Assembly (NCBI RefSeq): GCF_004369205.1
Contig: NZ_QFGA01000001.1
Span: 1,860,001 to 1,924,000 of the forward strand
DNA length: 64,000 nt
DNA from: Pelotomaculum schinkii
GTDB taxonomy: Bacteria > Bacillota > Desulfotomaculia > Desulfotomaculales > Pelotomaculaceae
Direction: 5' to 3'
The notes under the pieces are model-generated. The model saw only the letters and a program-made list of their open reading frames with translations, did not search any database and was not told the DNA's origin. Within the stretch, counting starts at the first letter, position 1, and every line of letters starts with the position of its first letter. A program made the translations under genes and the position numbers. Shown here in pieces: positions 43,859 to 52,700 of the stretch.

Positions 43859-44671
43859 TTAGGGCCGCAGGCCCTTGGTGGCGTTCTCCTTAAAGGTCTT
43901 GATTATTTCCTCCCTGCCCGTGGTCTCCCGGGCGGGCGGCCCCTGCTCGCTGAAATATTTTACCAAACCTGCGTATATGGCCCAGGCGACCTTGCCCTGG
44001 TAGGCGGGGTCCCCCAGCAGTTTGGCCTCCGCGTCGTTGGTGAGGAACCCTATTTCCACGACTACTGCCGGCATGGCGGTGTTTTTGGTGACGTAGTAGT
44101 CTACTTCCGCCGGCTGGCGGGTGGTGTTGCGGAGCAGCCTGGCCAACTCCGCCTGGATGTACCGGCTTGCCTTCAGGCTGTCCTCCTTGCCCGGCTGGAC
44201 GAAGGTCTGGGCGCCGCGCCGGTCGGGGGAGGCAAAGCTGTTGACGTGGATGCTGACATACAGGTCGGCCTGGTTGTCGTTGGCCAGCGCCACCCGCCTC
44301 TGGAGGTCCTCCCTCTTTTTGGCGGCGGCTCCGAGGGTGGTGGAGTCGCTGAGGTCGGTGTCGGTCTCCCTGGTCAGCAGCACCATGGCCCCGGCCTGGC
44401 CGAGGTTGGCGGCCAGCCTTTTGCCTACCGTCAGGGTGATGTCTTTTTCGAGGAGCCCGTCCTTGCCCACCGCGCCGGGGTCGATCCCGCCGTGGCCGGG
44501 GTCGACCACAATAACCCGGTTGGCCAGGGCCGGGGCCATGGCCGCCACGGCCTGCCGGCTGTTCCTATCCTCGATCAGCCGGGCCAGAAAAAATGAAAGG
44601 AACAACAGGGCCGCCAGGGCGGCCAGGTGTCGCTTGCGGATCCGGAAGGCGGTGACGATGGTGGGAGACAT
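43859..44671 (-). CDS. cwlD: Sporulation N-acetylmuramoyl-L-alanine amidase CwlD
   Basis: A 270-residue Amidase_3 enzyme with an N-terminal signal anchor (residues 15-35, LAALAALLFLSFFLARLI). Zinc and catalytic motifs are VVDPGHGGIDPGA near 53, LLEKDITL near 72, YVSIHVNSF near 140 and VVVEIGFLTND near 205. CwlD removes stem peptides to form muramic-delta-lactam in the spore cortex, needed for germination. In Clostridia cwlD commonly lies just behind rplM-rpsI; here about 13.6 kb of accessory genes lie between rpsI and cwlD. ATG with AGGGGG seven bases upstream. Confidence 0.9.
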   Translation of the reverse strand: MSPTIVTAFRIRKRHLAALAALLFLSFFLARLIEDRNSRQAVAAMAPALANRVIVVDPGHGGIDPGAVGKDGLLEKDITLTVGKRLAANLGQAGAMVLLTRETDTDLSDSTTLGAAAKKREDLQRRVALANDNQADLYVSIHVNSFASPDRRGAQTFVQPGKEDSLKASRYIQAELARLLRNTTRQPAEVDYYVTKNTAMPAVVVEIGFLTNDAEAKLLGDPAYQGKVAWAIYAGLVKYFSEQGPPARETTGREEIIKTFKENATKGLRP

Positions 44672-45208
44672 AGGTAAACCCCCTTATTATCGGCTCTGGT
44701 TCGCGGCAGAGGCGCCGTCGCGCGAATGAACCCGGACAGCCCTCCTAATATATGGTATGCGGGTCTGAGGGGGGATATGAAGTTGTTGGTGTCTACTCCA
44801 GTATGTTTTTTTATGGATGCAGGCGATTCCAAAAAGCTTTAGCTATAAGAAGATCTTTTAAGATTTTAGGCTGATAGTATTTGTATTGGTAAAAATTGTT
44901 ATTCGTCTAGACCAAAACTATTATAATGTAAATAAAGTACCCTTTTAAGGGTAGTAGGGCATGTATGCGGTTGGGGGGACTTTCAGCGGGTCTTGAGACT
45001 CAGCTTAGTACCAAGACCTTATAGGGCTGGAGCAAACACCCGCTGAGCGGGTGGTTATGATTTGAACGGAGCGGTTTAGGGGGCTTCTACGAGTCTTCGC
45101 ATATTTGCATTCCTTTGAGGTATTTTTGCGAATGAATTCGCACCCGCACCTTTTGGGGTGTCGCTTCGTATGCCGGACACATGTATTCAAGGTAGTACTC
45201 TGGGGTGG
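44672..45208. other. Intergenic region with repeats and a hairpin
   Basis: 537 bases without a credible gene. It holds a tight hairpin ACCCGCT-G-AGCGGGT (45038-45052) and the palindromic repeat TGCGAATGAATTCGCA (45127-45142) with a 45-bp extension that recurs in reverse at 57732-57775. The cwlD promoter, probably sporulation-specific, should be close to 44680-44720, but I could not assign it. Confidence 0.6.
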
Positions 45209-47020
45209 TTAAGGGCTGTCGCCGGGCTCGGCCTGGCCGAATTGTTTTCCCGACACAAACAGGGCGTAGCGCTGGTAGCCCATCGGGACGTGGCTGCCGC
45301 TGACGGTCACCTTGTAGATCCCGGTTTCCGGGGCTGAAAACACCACCTGTTCAACGTTGTTGACATGGTCACCGGGGCTGAAGGCCTGACCGGAAGGGCT
45401 TTGCACGGTAAGGTCGAGGTCGTTGACCAGGGTGGCTGCGGCGTTAACCTGCGCCGGGTAATCCGTCCAGGCCAGGGTTATTTTCAATGGTCCGCCCGTC
45501 TCGCTCAACAGGTATTCATACGTTTTGCTTTCACCCGTGGCCAGCTTCGTTTCCTGGTTGACGAATAAACATTCCCTGGCGGAATCGATCGCCGGTTCGG
45601 GCGCGTTGATCCGCCCCCAGCCCTCATCGTTTTCCATATAGCCGGGCAGGGCGAAGGCCCCGTCGAGCAGGGCCGCTTTGAGCAGCGCGGCGGAAGGCTT
45701 GCAGCCGTGGATCCGGATGAAATACTCCCGCACCAGGGCGAGCATCCCCGTGACAATGGGGGTGGCCATGCTGGTGCCGCTGTGATAGGCGTAGTATTCG
45801 TCCTCAATCCCCCAAAAATTGTCGTCCTGCGCCAGGGATGACCTGGTTGAGAGAATCCAGGTCCCCGGAGCGACGACGTCGGGCTTGCTGCGGCCGTCGC
45901 TGGTCGGGCCGCGGCTGCTGAAAAAGGCCAGCTCGGCTGGGTTGTCGGCATAGTTGCCTTTATCCGGACGGTTGTTCTCGCTGGCGCCGACGGTAATCAC
46001 ATTTTTGGCCGTGCCGGGAGCGGTAATGGACCCGGCCTGCCCGCTATTGCCGGCCGCTATGGCCACCGCCATGTCGTCGTATTCCCAGACAAACCTGTCC
46101 AGCTGGGCAGACGCGTAATTATAGGCGCCGTTAACGCTCATACCCCAGGAGATGTTGTAGAGCCTCGCCCCTGCCTCGTAAGCCTGCTTGAGCAGGACGC
46201 CGAGGTCGCCGGGCGCCCCCGTAAGCTTGCCGTTTTTATCCATAATGGACTGGAAGACCAGAGACGCTTCGGGCGCCATCCCCCGGTAAAGGCCCTGGGA
46301 AGCGCTTCCGTCGCCATAAGCGGACCCGGCTACATGCGTGCCGTGCCCGTTGAAGTCGCTGGCGTCTTCTTTTCTGCCGAGAGCGTATATGGCCACCACC
46401 CTGCTTTTCAAGTCGGGGTGCATGGTTTCCGGGACACCGGTGTCAAGCCCGGTATCCGCGATGCCGATGACCTGTCCGGCGCCGGATAACCCTGTGCTCC
46501 ACAGCGACGGGACCCTGATAATTTCCCCCGCGCGGTTGTTGAGGAGCTCATATTCCCCTTTTTCCTCGATGCATTGCACCTCGTTGAGTCCGGCCAGTTC
46601 GGCCAGTTGCTCCGGCAGCAGCTCTATTTCCAGCCACTGGCTGTCATGCCCGGCCACACTGCCTCCATTCATCCTGACGAAGTCTACAACTGCCTCAGCC
46701 CCGGTATTTTCAAAGAGTTTTACGATGACTTGCTTTTTTTTGTCCGAGCCGTCCGGTGTCATCTCCAGGGTCTTCATCAGACCGCTTGTGAATTTTTGTT
46801 CGGCCCCGAAAAGGCTGGCGTCAGCCACGAAGGGCAATTTTTTTACAGCCTCCAGCCGCTCTTCGCGCACTCTGGCCAGAAAGGCGCTGCCCGGAAAATA
46901 CTCGCACAGGAGGACCTCCAGGGCTTCCAGCTGCCGTCTCTCAGGCAGGCCAATGCGGCCGCTGCATTGGATTACGTAAGGCTTATATACTGAGGCTTGC
47001 TGCCTTTCCACTTTTACCAA
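45209..47020 (-). CDS. Subtilisin-like serine protease (S8 family)
   Basis: Up to 603 residues from TTG 47020; GTG three codons later (47011) has better spacing to AAGGTGG. Residues 1-160 form an N-terminal extension without a signal peptide. The peptidase domain has Asp in IGIADTGLDTG (about 190), His in FNGHGTHVAGSAYG (about 228) and Ser in HSGTSMATPIVTG (about 415). The C-terminal 110 residues form a beta-rich jelly-roll (LAWTDYPAQVNAAATLVNDL) like that of KP-43-type subtilases. Probably a cytoplasmic or non-classically exported protease; the target is unknown. It stands alone, with a repeat-laden flank on its left. Confidence 0.9.
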   Translation of the reverse strand: MVKVERQQASVYKPYVIQCSGRIGLPERRQLEALEVLLCEYFPGSAFLARVREERLEAVKKLPFVADASLFGAEQKFTSGLMKTLEMTPDGSDKKKQVIVKLFENTGAEAVVDFVRMNGGSVAGHDSQWLEIELLPEQLAELAGLNEVQCIEEKGEYELLNNRAGEIIRVPSLWSTGLSGAGQVIGIADTGLDTGVPETMHPDLKSRVVAIYALGRKEDASDFNGHGTHVAGSAYGDGSASQGLYRGMAPEASLVFQSIMDKNGKLTGAPGDLGVLLKQAYEAGARLYNISWGMSVNGAYNYASAQLDRFVWEYDDMAVAIAAGNSGQAGSITAPGTAKNVITVGASENNRPDKGNYADNPAELAFFSSRGPTSDGRSKPDVVAPGTWILSTRSSLAQDDNFWGIEDEYYAYHSGTSMATPIVTGMLALVREYFIRIHGCKPSAALLKAALLDGAFALPGYMENDEGWGRINAPEPAIDSARECLFVNQETKLATGESKTYEYLLSETGGPLKITLAWTDYPAQVNAAATLVNDLDLTVQSPSGQAFSPGDHVNNVEQVVFSAPETGIYKVTVSGSHVPMGYQRYALFVSGKQFGQAEPGDSP

Positions 47021-47362
47021 CCACCTTATAGTGGCAATGGAGCGTCAGTTCTCATGGTGACAGTGGAGACGGTTTTCGCTGTCACCCGGTGTACCCGGTG
47101 TCACCCATTGCTGCTGATAAACGGGTGTAACCAACCCGTATTACAATATATTCCAGCCAGCCCGATTCGGTACCGCTGAAATAAAAAACGGACCTCCCGA
47201 AAGAGATCCGCCTGCTGCCGCGCAGTACAAGTGCGATTGTGATTGAAGTTGTCAACAATCCTTGTCAACCATTCCATAAATCAAGTTTCACTCTCATAAA
47301 GATCCAAACAAATGCACAAAAAAAAAGAAGTTGACAACAACCTTCGCCCCATTGTCAACCTT
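47021..47362. other. Intergenic region between protease and Amj-type gene
   Basis: 342 bases without a gene. It contains a short direct repeat (ACCCGGTGTxxCCCGGTGTCACCC near 47090-47106) and a degenerate TGCGATTGTGATTGAA element at 47231-47246. Nothing else was recognised. Confidence 0.5.
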
Positions 47363-48235
47363 TCAGGAAATCCAGCGGGTGAGGAGCATGAGGCCGCGCG
47401 ATACCGGCTCGAAGATGGCCTGGGCCAGGATCGTGCCGAGCAGGTTTGAGACGGCCAGGTAGAAGACAATTTGCTTCAGCTCGAGCTCCTTTTCTTCGCC
47501 CCGGGCTACGGCGTCGGTGACCTTGGCCAGGACCGGGTCGACCATCATCACGTTGACCACGATGGCCGCGTTCCCGACAATGGCCGCCATCATCACCGCG
47601 GTCCCGCGGAACTCGGGGTAAAGGGCGCCGGCATAGAGGCCGGCCAGCACGTTGCAGGTCCACAGGCTGTAGCTGGCCAGGTTCCAGAGCAAAAAGGACT
47701 TCGGGGTAGTCATCCTGGTGGTGACGATCTCCCTCAAGGTGGCCAGGGAGGACATGCGCAGCTTGAGGATGCCGCTGCCCGGCTTGAATAGCGAGACGAG
47801 GATGAGGGGGATGACCTTAAAGACCGAGCCGGTCCTGCCGAAGGCGTTGATGGCGTTGGCAAAGGAGGTGACAAAGCTGGGGATCACCAGCATCCCCGCC
47901 ACAGTGCCGAGCGAGGCTCCCGCGATAACGAAGCGCAGCTTGTAGTTGAGCCCCATCAAGGCCTGCTGGTAGACCTGGGTACCGGTGGCGTCCGCAGCCG
48001 CCGCGATGCCGAGGGCCTGGTTATAGGCGTTCTTGATGATCAGCTCCACCGTCGAGGCCAGCAATGGGGCCTGCAGTGTGTTGGCAAAGCTGGCGGCCAG
48101 GTAAACCACTCCGAAAAGGGATATGGCCGTGGCCAGGCTGCCGGTCCTCACCCCGGACAGGCGCGAGGACCGGGTGAGGGTGTTGATCAGGTTGATAAAG
48201 GCCGTAAGCAGAAAAACAAACAGTAAACGCTCCAA
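47363..48235 (-). CDS. amj: Amj-type lipid II flippase family protein (DUF2837)
   Basis: A 290-residue membrane protein with about 6-8 helices. The N-terminal segment NLINTLTRSSRLSGVRTGS followed by ATAISLFGVVYLAASFANTLQ in the second helix fits the DUF2837/Amj (YdaH) family, an alternative lipid II flippase in Bacillus. Here it may supply or back up peptidoglycan precursor export; a MurJ homologue is not in the window. ATG at 48235. A terminator-promoter repeat lies about 100 bases upstream and could supply its promoter (TGGTATAAT on the minus strand). Confidence 0.72.
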   Translation of the reverse strand: MERLLFVFLLTAFINLINTLTRSSRLSGVRTGSLATAISLFGVVYLAASFANTLQAPLLASTVELIIKNAYNQALGIAAAADATGTQVYQQALMGLNYKLRFVIAGASLGTVAGMLVIPSFVTSFANAINAFGRTGSVFKVIPLILVSLFKPGSGILKLRMSSLATLREIVTTRMTTPKSFLLWNLASYSLWTCNVLAGLYAGALYPEFRGTAVMMAAIVGNAAIVVNVMMVDPVLAKVTDAVARGEEKELELKQIVFYLAVSNLLGTILAQAIFEPVSRGLMLLTRWIS

Positions 48236-48334
48236 AGGGTTCCTCCGTTATTAACAACAAATCAATTGCACACCCGCTTTCTCAAATGCGGTGTGGACAC
48301 ACATTCAAACCATGGGATGCCAGCATACCGGCTT

Positions 48335-48429
48335 TCATGCACGCGTCACTTTTTTCCAGATCATTATACCATATATCCGCTTATAAAAAAGGAAGAGGGG
48401 GCTCCCTTCCTTCATAATCGAGCTCATTC
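48335..48429 (-). repeat. Terminator-promoter repeat, left of MntA-HepT
   Basis: Minus strand: hepT stop region, then GGAAGGGAGCCCCCTCTTCC with a T-run (terminator), then TATATGGTATAAT (extended -10) and CTGGAAAAAA. A near-identical copy is at 49512-49606, so the toxin-antitoxin pair is framed by two direct copies. This copy ends hepT transcription and could start transcription of the Amj-type gene. Confidence 0.85.
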
Positions 48430-48855
48430 CCCTTCTTGTTTTTCTATAAAATATACAGATGCCCTGGCAAACTCATCAAAATCATTAAAACTATGCTTCA
48501 GAATACCATACACTTTTTCCGGATTAATTTCCATGTAATCATGTACAAGTATGTTCCTGAAACTCACAATGCCTTTTATTCTGTTAGCCAAATCATTGGG
48601 TATTATACCTGCCTTGCCGAGCAATAAAAAAATGTTTTCTTGCTCGAAAGGAAAGCTCAATCTCTTTCTGGCAATAATATAATTCGCAATATCGATGCAA
48701 ACCTGTATAGATAACTGGAGGTACCTTTCCACAACCGCCTGCATGTCCTGGTTACCAAGATATTCCTGCAAACCAACCGGTTCGAATCGTTTTAGCCGGC
48801 TGACGTACTCATCCAGTTTTGCCAGGCGCAAAAGGACGACGCTTTTATCGAACAC
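48424..48855 (-). CDS. hepT: HepT-type RNase toxin (DUF86/HEPN)
   Basis: A 143-residue HEPN protein starting with GTG 48855 (AAGGAGG nine bases upstream), giving (M)FDKSVVLLRLAKLDEYVS. The active-site motif RX4HXY is RNILVHDY near residue 105. It overlaps mntA by 11 bases. In the characterised system HepT is an RNase that MntA silences by adding AMP to the tyrosine of this motif. The motif is intact. The 3' end lies inside a repeat. Confidence 0.9.
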   Translation of the reverse strand: MFDKSVVLLRLAKLDEYVSRLKRFEPVGLQEYLGNQDMQAVVERYLQLSIQVCIDIANYIIARKRLSFPFEQENIFLLLGKAGIIPNDLANRIKGIVSFRNILVHDYMEINPEKVYGILKHSFNDFDEFARASVYFIEKQEGE

Positions 48856-49267
48856 CAAGCCCGACCTCCTTGATTCTTTCGGCGAGATGCCGTGCATGAT
48901 AATCAAAGTAGCGCTTGTAATCATAATACCTGCCGGCTACAGACATTACAAAAACCGCCCTCTTGTCGGCGTCTCTTTCAAAAACCACTTTGCCCTTCTG
49001 TATAACCTGGAACTGCAGCATTATGGGCGCTTCATTGAGGACAATAATGTCCGCGTCCAACCCGGTCAGCCTCTTAATATCCTCCATTACAGCCAGACGA
49101 TACTCCATTGTGTCTCTGGAAACAGGCTCCATTATAACCGCAATGTCAATGTCGCTGTCCGGCCTGGCTACATCCTCTGCATATGACCCAAAAACATAGG
49201 CTGCCATAACCTCGTTGTTCTTCGAAAAATATTCGGCCAGTAAGGAAAAAATACGGTGCTGATGCAT
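48845..49267 (-). CDS. mntA: MntA-type nucleotidyltransferase antitoxin
   Basis: A 140-residue minimal nucleotidyltransferase. The signature GSYAEDVARPDSDIDIAV is GSX10DXD, the MntA motif. A longer reading starts at ATG 49306, but TGGTATAAT (49319-49311), an extended -10, lies only 5 bases before it, so the transcript probably starts too late; ATG 49267 has a GGGTGAAG site upstream and gives the usual family length. MntA AMPylates HepT. First gene of the pair, so antitoxin precedes toxin. Confidence 0.88.
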   Translation of the reverse strand: MHQHRIFSLLAEYFSKNNEVMAAYVFGSYAEDVARPDSDIDIAVIMEPVSRDTMEYRLAVMEDIKRLTGLDADIIVLNEAPIMLQFQVIQKGKVVFERDADKRAVFVMSVAGRYYDYKRYFDYHARHLAERIKEVGLGVR

Positions 49268-49306
49268 TTTCTGCTTCACCCAAATCCAATCGTAAATATT
49301 TACCAT

Positions 49307-49511
49307 TTATATTATACCACAATTTTCAGCATCCAGAGGACTTAGCCGCTTGAACTGCTTCGCAGTGCAACTGCGAATGAACCAATCATGATTTTCAATC
49401 GCAAACTACCAATGAAAATATGTGGGTCTGTGCGAATGAATTCGCACCTCGTTTTCCACATTAATTCGCACTTGCATTTCAATGCTGTTTCAAGGTCTCA
49501 TGTCCTGGAAC
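49307..49511. repeat. Dispersed palindrome region upstream of mntA
   Basis: Contains GTGCGAATGAATTCGCAC (49430-49447), a half copy ATTAATTCGCAC just after it, and TGCGAATGAACC near 49370. No gene seen. Confidence 0.7.
49311..49319 (-). promoter_or_regulatory. Extended -10 promoter of mntA-hepT
   Basis: TGGTATAAT on the minus strand. No clear -35 box is present. The same nonamer occurs inside both flanking terminator-promoter repeats. Confidence 0.55.
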
Positions 49512-49606
49512 TCATGCGTAACTTTTTTCCAGGCAATTATACCATATATCTGCTTATGAAAAAAAGGAAGGGGGGTGCCCTTCCTTCATAGTGTAAGCTC
49601 ATTCTC
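49512..49606 (-). repeat. Terminator-promoter repeat, right of MntA-HepT
   Basis: Second copy of the module at 48335-48429, with a GGAAGGGCACCCCCCTTCC hairpin, a T-run and the TATATGGTATAAT box. On its right the bases read GGAGAATGA on the minus strand, matching the last codons and stop of hepT. So this copy seems to keep a scrap of a second hepT-like gene end. Confidence 0.85.
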
Positions 49607-49730
49607 CTTAGGAACACCACCGGAAATATTTCTCCGGGGGGTCCGCCAGTTTAATCGCATATCTAAACATCCATCTTAAAAAACAACGTCCAGGCGCCGT
49701 GTGTGATTGAAATGCCGCCGGCAAGAGCGA

Positions 49731-52700
49731 CTACCATCCAAGCGCTTTTACTATGATCGTAACCGCTTCCGCTCTGGTCGTATCTGCTTTTGGCCGGAAG
49801 GTGTTGTCCGGATATCCATTGATCACCCCGTTCTGCACGGCTGCGGCCACTGCACCTGTCGCCCAACCGGAAATTTCCGCACTGTCGGTAAAAGATGTGC
49901 CGTTAGACAGCGGCGCGGCAAGCTTAGCGGCTTTTACAACCATCACCGCCGCCTGCTCCCTGGTCACCGGGTCGTCCGGACCGAAGGCCTCGTCGCTGTA
50001 GCCGTCAATTATGCCGTGGAAACTGGCGGTGGAGATACTATCCTTCGCCCAGTGCTCTTGTGTGTCGGCAAATATTTTACCTTGTTGTGGCTCCAGTTTG
50101 CAGGCCTTCACCAGGACGGTGACGAACTCCGCCCGGGTGATGGAGCTGTCCGGCCTGAAGGTGTCGTCGGGGTAGCCGTTGACGGCGCCTGTGGCCACCA
50201 ATTTTTCTATATTCTCTTGTGCCCAGTGGCCGGCGATGTCGGCAAAGGCGACGGCTCTTTTAGCCATCACGGCGTACAGGGTGAAGTGGTCCACGGTTAT
50301 CGTGATGGTATTTCCCGCGACCTCGCCGCCCAGGCTGATCCACTGCGCGCTCTCCTCATCGTAGTAGAACACCTCCGGCTTTTCGCCGGGAGCCAGGGCC
50401 GCCGGATCAAATATGAAGGTCAGGGTGACCGGCTTATTGAAATTGTAGTGACTCTGGCCGTTCACGCTAAGCTCGTAATGGCCGCCCAGTACGGTAAAGC
50501 CTGCGGGCGCCGGCGGGGGATTATCATGTCTGACAATGCTTACGTTAACATTGGTGTACCCGGTCAGGGCTCCGGCCGGTATGGATACCGACACCTCGTT
50601 GCCCAGGCTTACGGTCCCGCCAACGCTTGACTTTATCACGGCCGACCCGGTGGCGGAAGATGACGGGGAGGAAACATGTCCTCCACTACCGCCCCTGTCG
50701 TTGTCGGTGATGCTTACGCTGAGGTCCGGCGCCGCTATAGCGTCGTAGTCCGGGTCGTTGCTGGAAACGCTGTGCTTTATGGCGCCGGTGTGCGGTCCCT
50801 CAACAGCGTTGTCGTCAACAGCCGTCACCGTGACCTCCTGCGGCACGTTCCAATCGTTTGGCGAGAAAGTCAAGGATCCAGGCGACACGCTTACCTGAGC
50901 GTCCCCGTACACATTGACCACCACGCTGGCCGACGGCTGAGTGGCAAGCACAATGGGGTATTTGACTGAAGCCCCGCCCTCCGTCACGCTGACAGAGCCG
51001 CTGTTGTCACCTATGATCACCGCCGGTGTATCGTTATCGGTGATGTAAATGGTCAATGGCTGCACCGGGATGCCGTTGTAATCCGGATCCGGACTGTAAA
51101 CAGAATGGGTCACGGACACGGAGCGCGATCCTTCGGCCGTAAAGTTATCCACCGCTGTGACCGCGACCTCCTGCGGGAGGCTCCAATTATGAGGTGAAAA
51201 GGTAATTTCTGTTGGATACAAATCCAACTGGCTGTCTCCATAAACCTTGACAGTAACACTATCCGCCGGCCGGGTGGTAAGTACAACCGCGTACTTGCCC
51301 GGCTCTCCGCCCTCCGTCACGCTGGTGGAGCCGCCGGTCTGGACTATGCGCACCGCCGGAGAGTCGTTGTCGGTGATGTGGACGACCACGGGGTCCGCTA
51401 TGACGCTGCTGTAATAAGGATCGGAGCTGTATACCCCGTTTGTGACCGTTAGGTCGCGGGGGCCCTGGTTTACATTATCATCAACAGCGGTTACCGTCAC
51501 CGTCTGGGGGACATTCCAGTTGCCGCCATTGAACGACAGGGACGCAGGGGCCACGGCTGCCTGGCTGCCGCCATATACATGGATGGTCACCGTGTCTGCC
51601 GGCTGGGAACCCAGTGCCACGGAGTAGCCGGCATGCTCACCCTCGGTGAGGCTTAAGCCGGTGGGACTGACGCTTACTCCCCCCGTAAAGGTTACCTGGG
51701 CGCTCTGTGCCAGGGTCACACCGGCTGATATGTCTGTGGCCGTATACGTCACCGTCTCCGCACGGATGCTGTGTACGCTGAAGACAGCCCGGCCGTTTTG
51801 GTCGGACACCGCGGTTGCCGGCGTGATGACCGAACTGCCGGAGCCTTGATTGAGCTCTACGGTTTGCCCGCCGACAAGGTTGTCAAAATGGTCTCGCAAG
51901 GTTACCGTGATGGTGGAGACGCCTGTTCCGTCACCCGGGACGGTGGTGGGACCGGCTGCTACCGCGGACCTGTCCGGGTCCGTGACGCCGTTTGTCACCG
52001 TTATTGCCGGAGACGCTCCCAGGTCGATTAATGTCCCGCCGGAGGTGGACTTTGTTGCAGCCTGCCAGGTCACCGTGCCCGGTGTCGTGGCGGCGGTGGC
52101 GCCGGGTCCCCCCATCGCCTTGTCGCCGTAGCTCACCGTAAGGGATTCGCCGCCCGCCAGGTTTAGGCCGGAGACTGTAATGGTGCGGCCGGCGACAGTT
52201 ACACTCCCTTTGCTGGCCGTACTGTAGCCCGCTCCCGCGGGGTCGGTGCCAGGGACACTCCAACCGTCCGGAACGGTGATGGTTATGGCGCCGTTATTTA
52301 ACCCGCCGGCGTCCGCCACATAGGTGAAAGTCAAGGTTACCCCTGTCTGTCCCGCGGTTACGCTGCCGGGAAAGACCGTCAGCGCGCCGCCGCCGTCCGC
52401 CGCGTATACCTGGAACACTACGAATTGAGAAGCCGAGGTGTCAACGCCGCCGTTGGCCGTCCCGCCGTCATCCGTTAAACAAAAGGCTACTGTTGCGCTT
52501 CCGGTGGCGCCCGGCGCAGGGGTGTACGTAAGTGTTCCGTCTGCAGCCACAGCCGGCGGAACTGCAAATAGCGCGGGATTATCGTTGCTGTACACAGAGA
52601 AGGTCATCGTCTGACCCGCCTCGTCGGCAGGCCCCGCTATAATGTCCGTGGCCCAGTTTGCCATGGTCTGTGGCCCCGCATTGGCCGAAACAGCCTGGTC

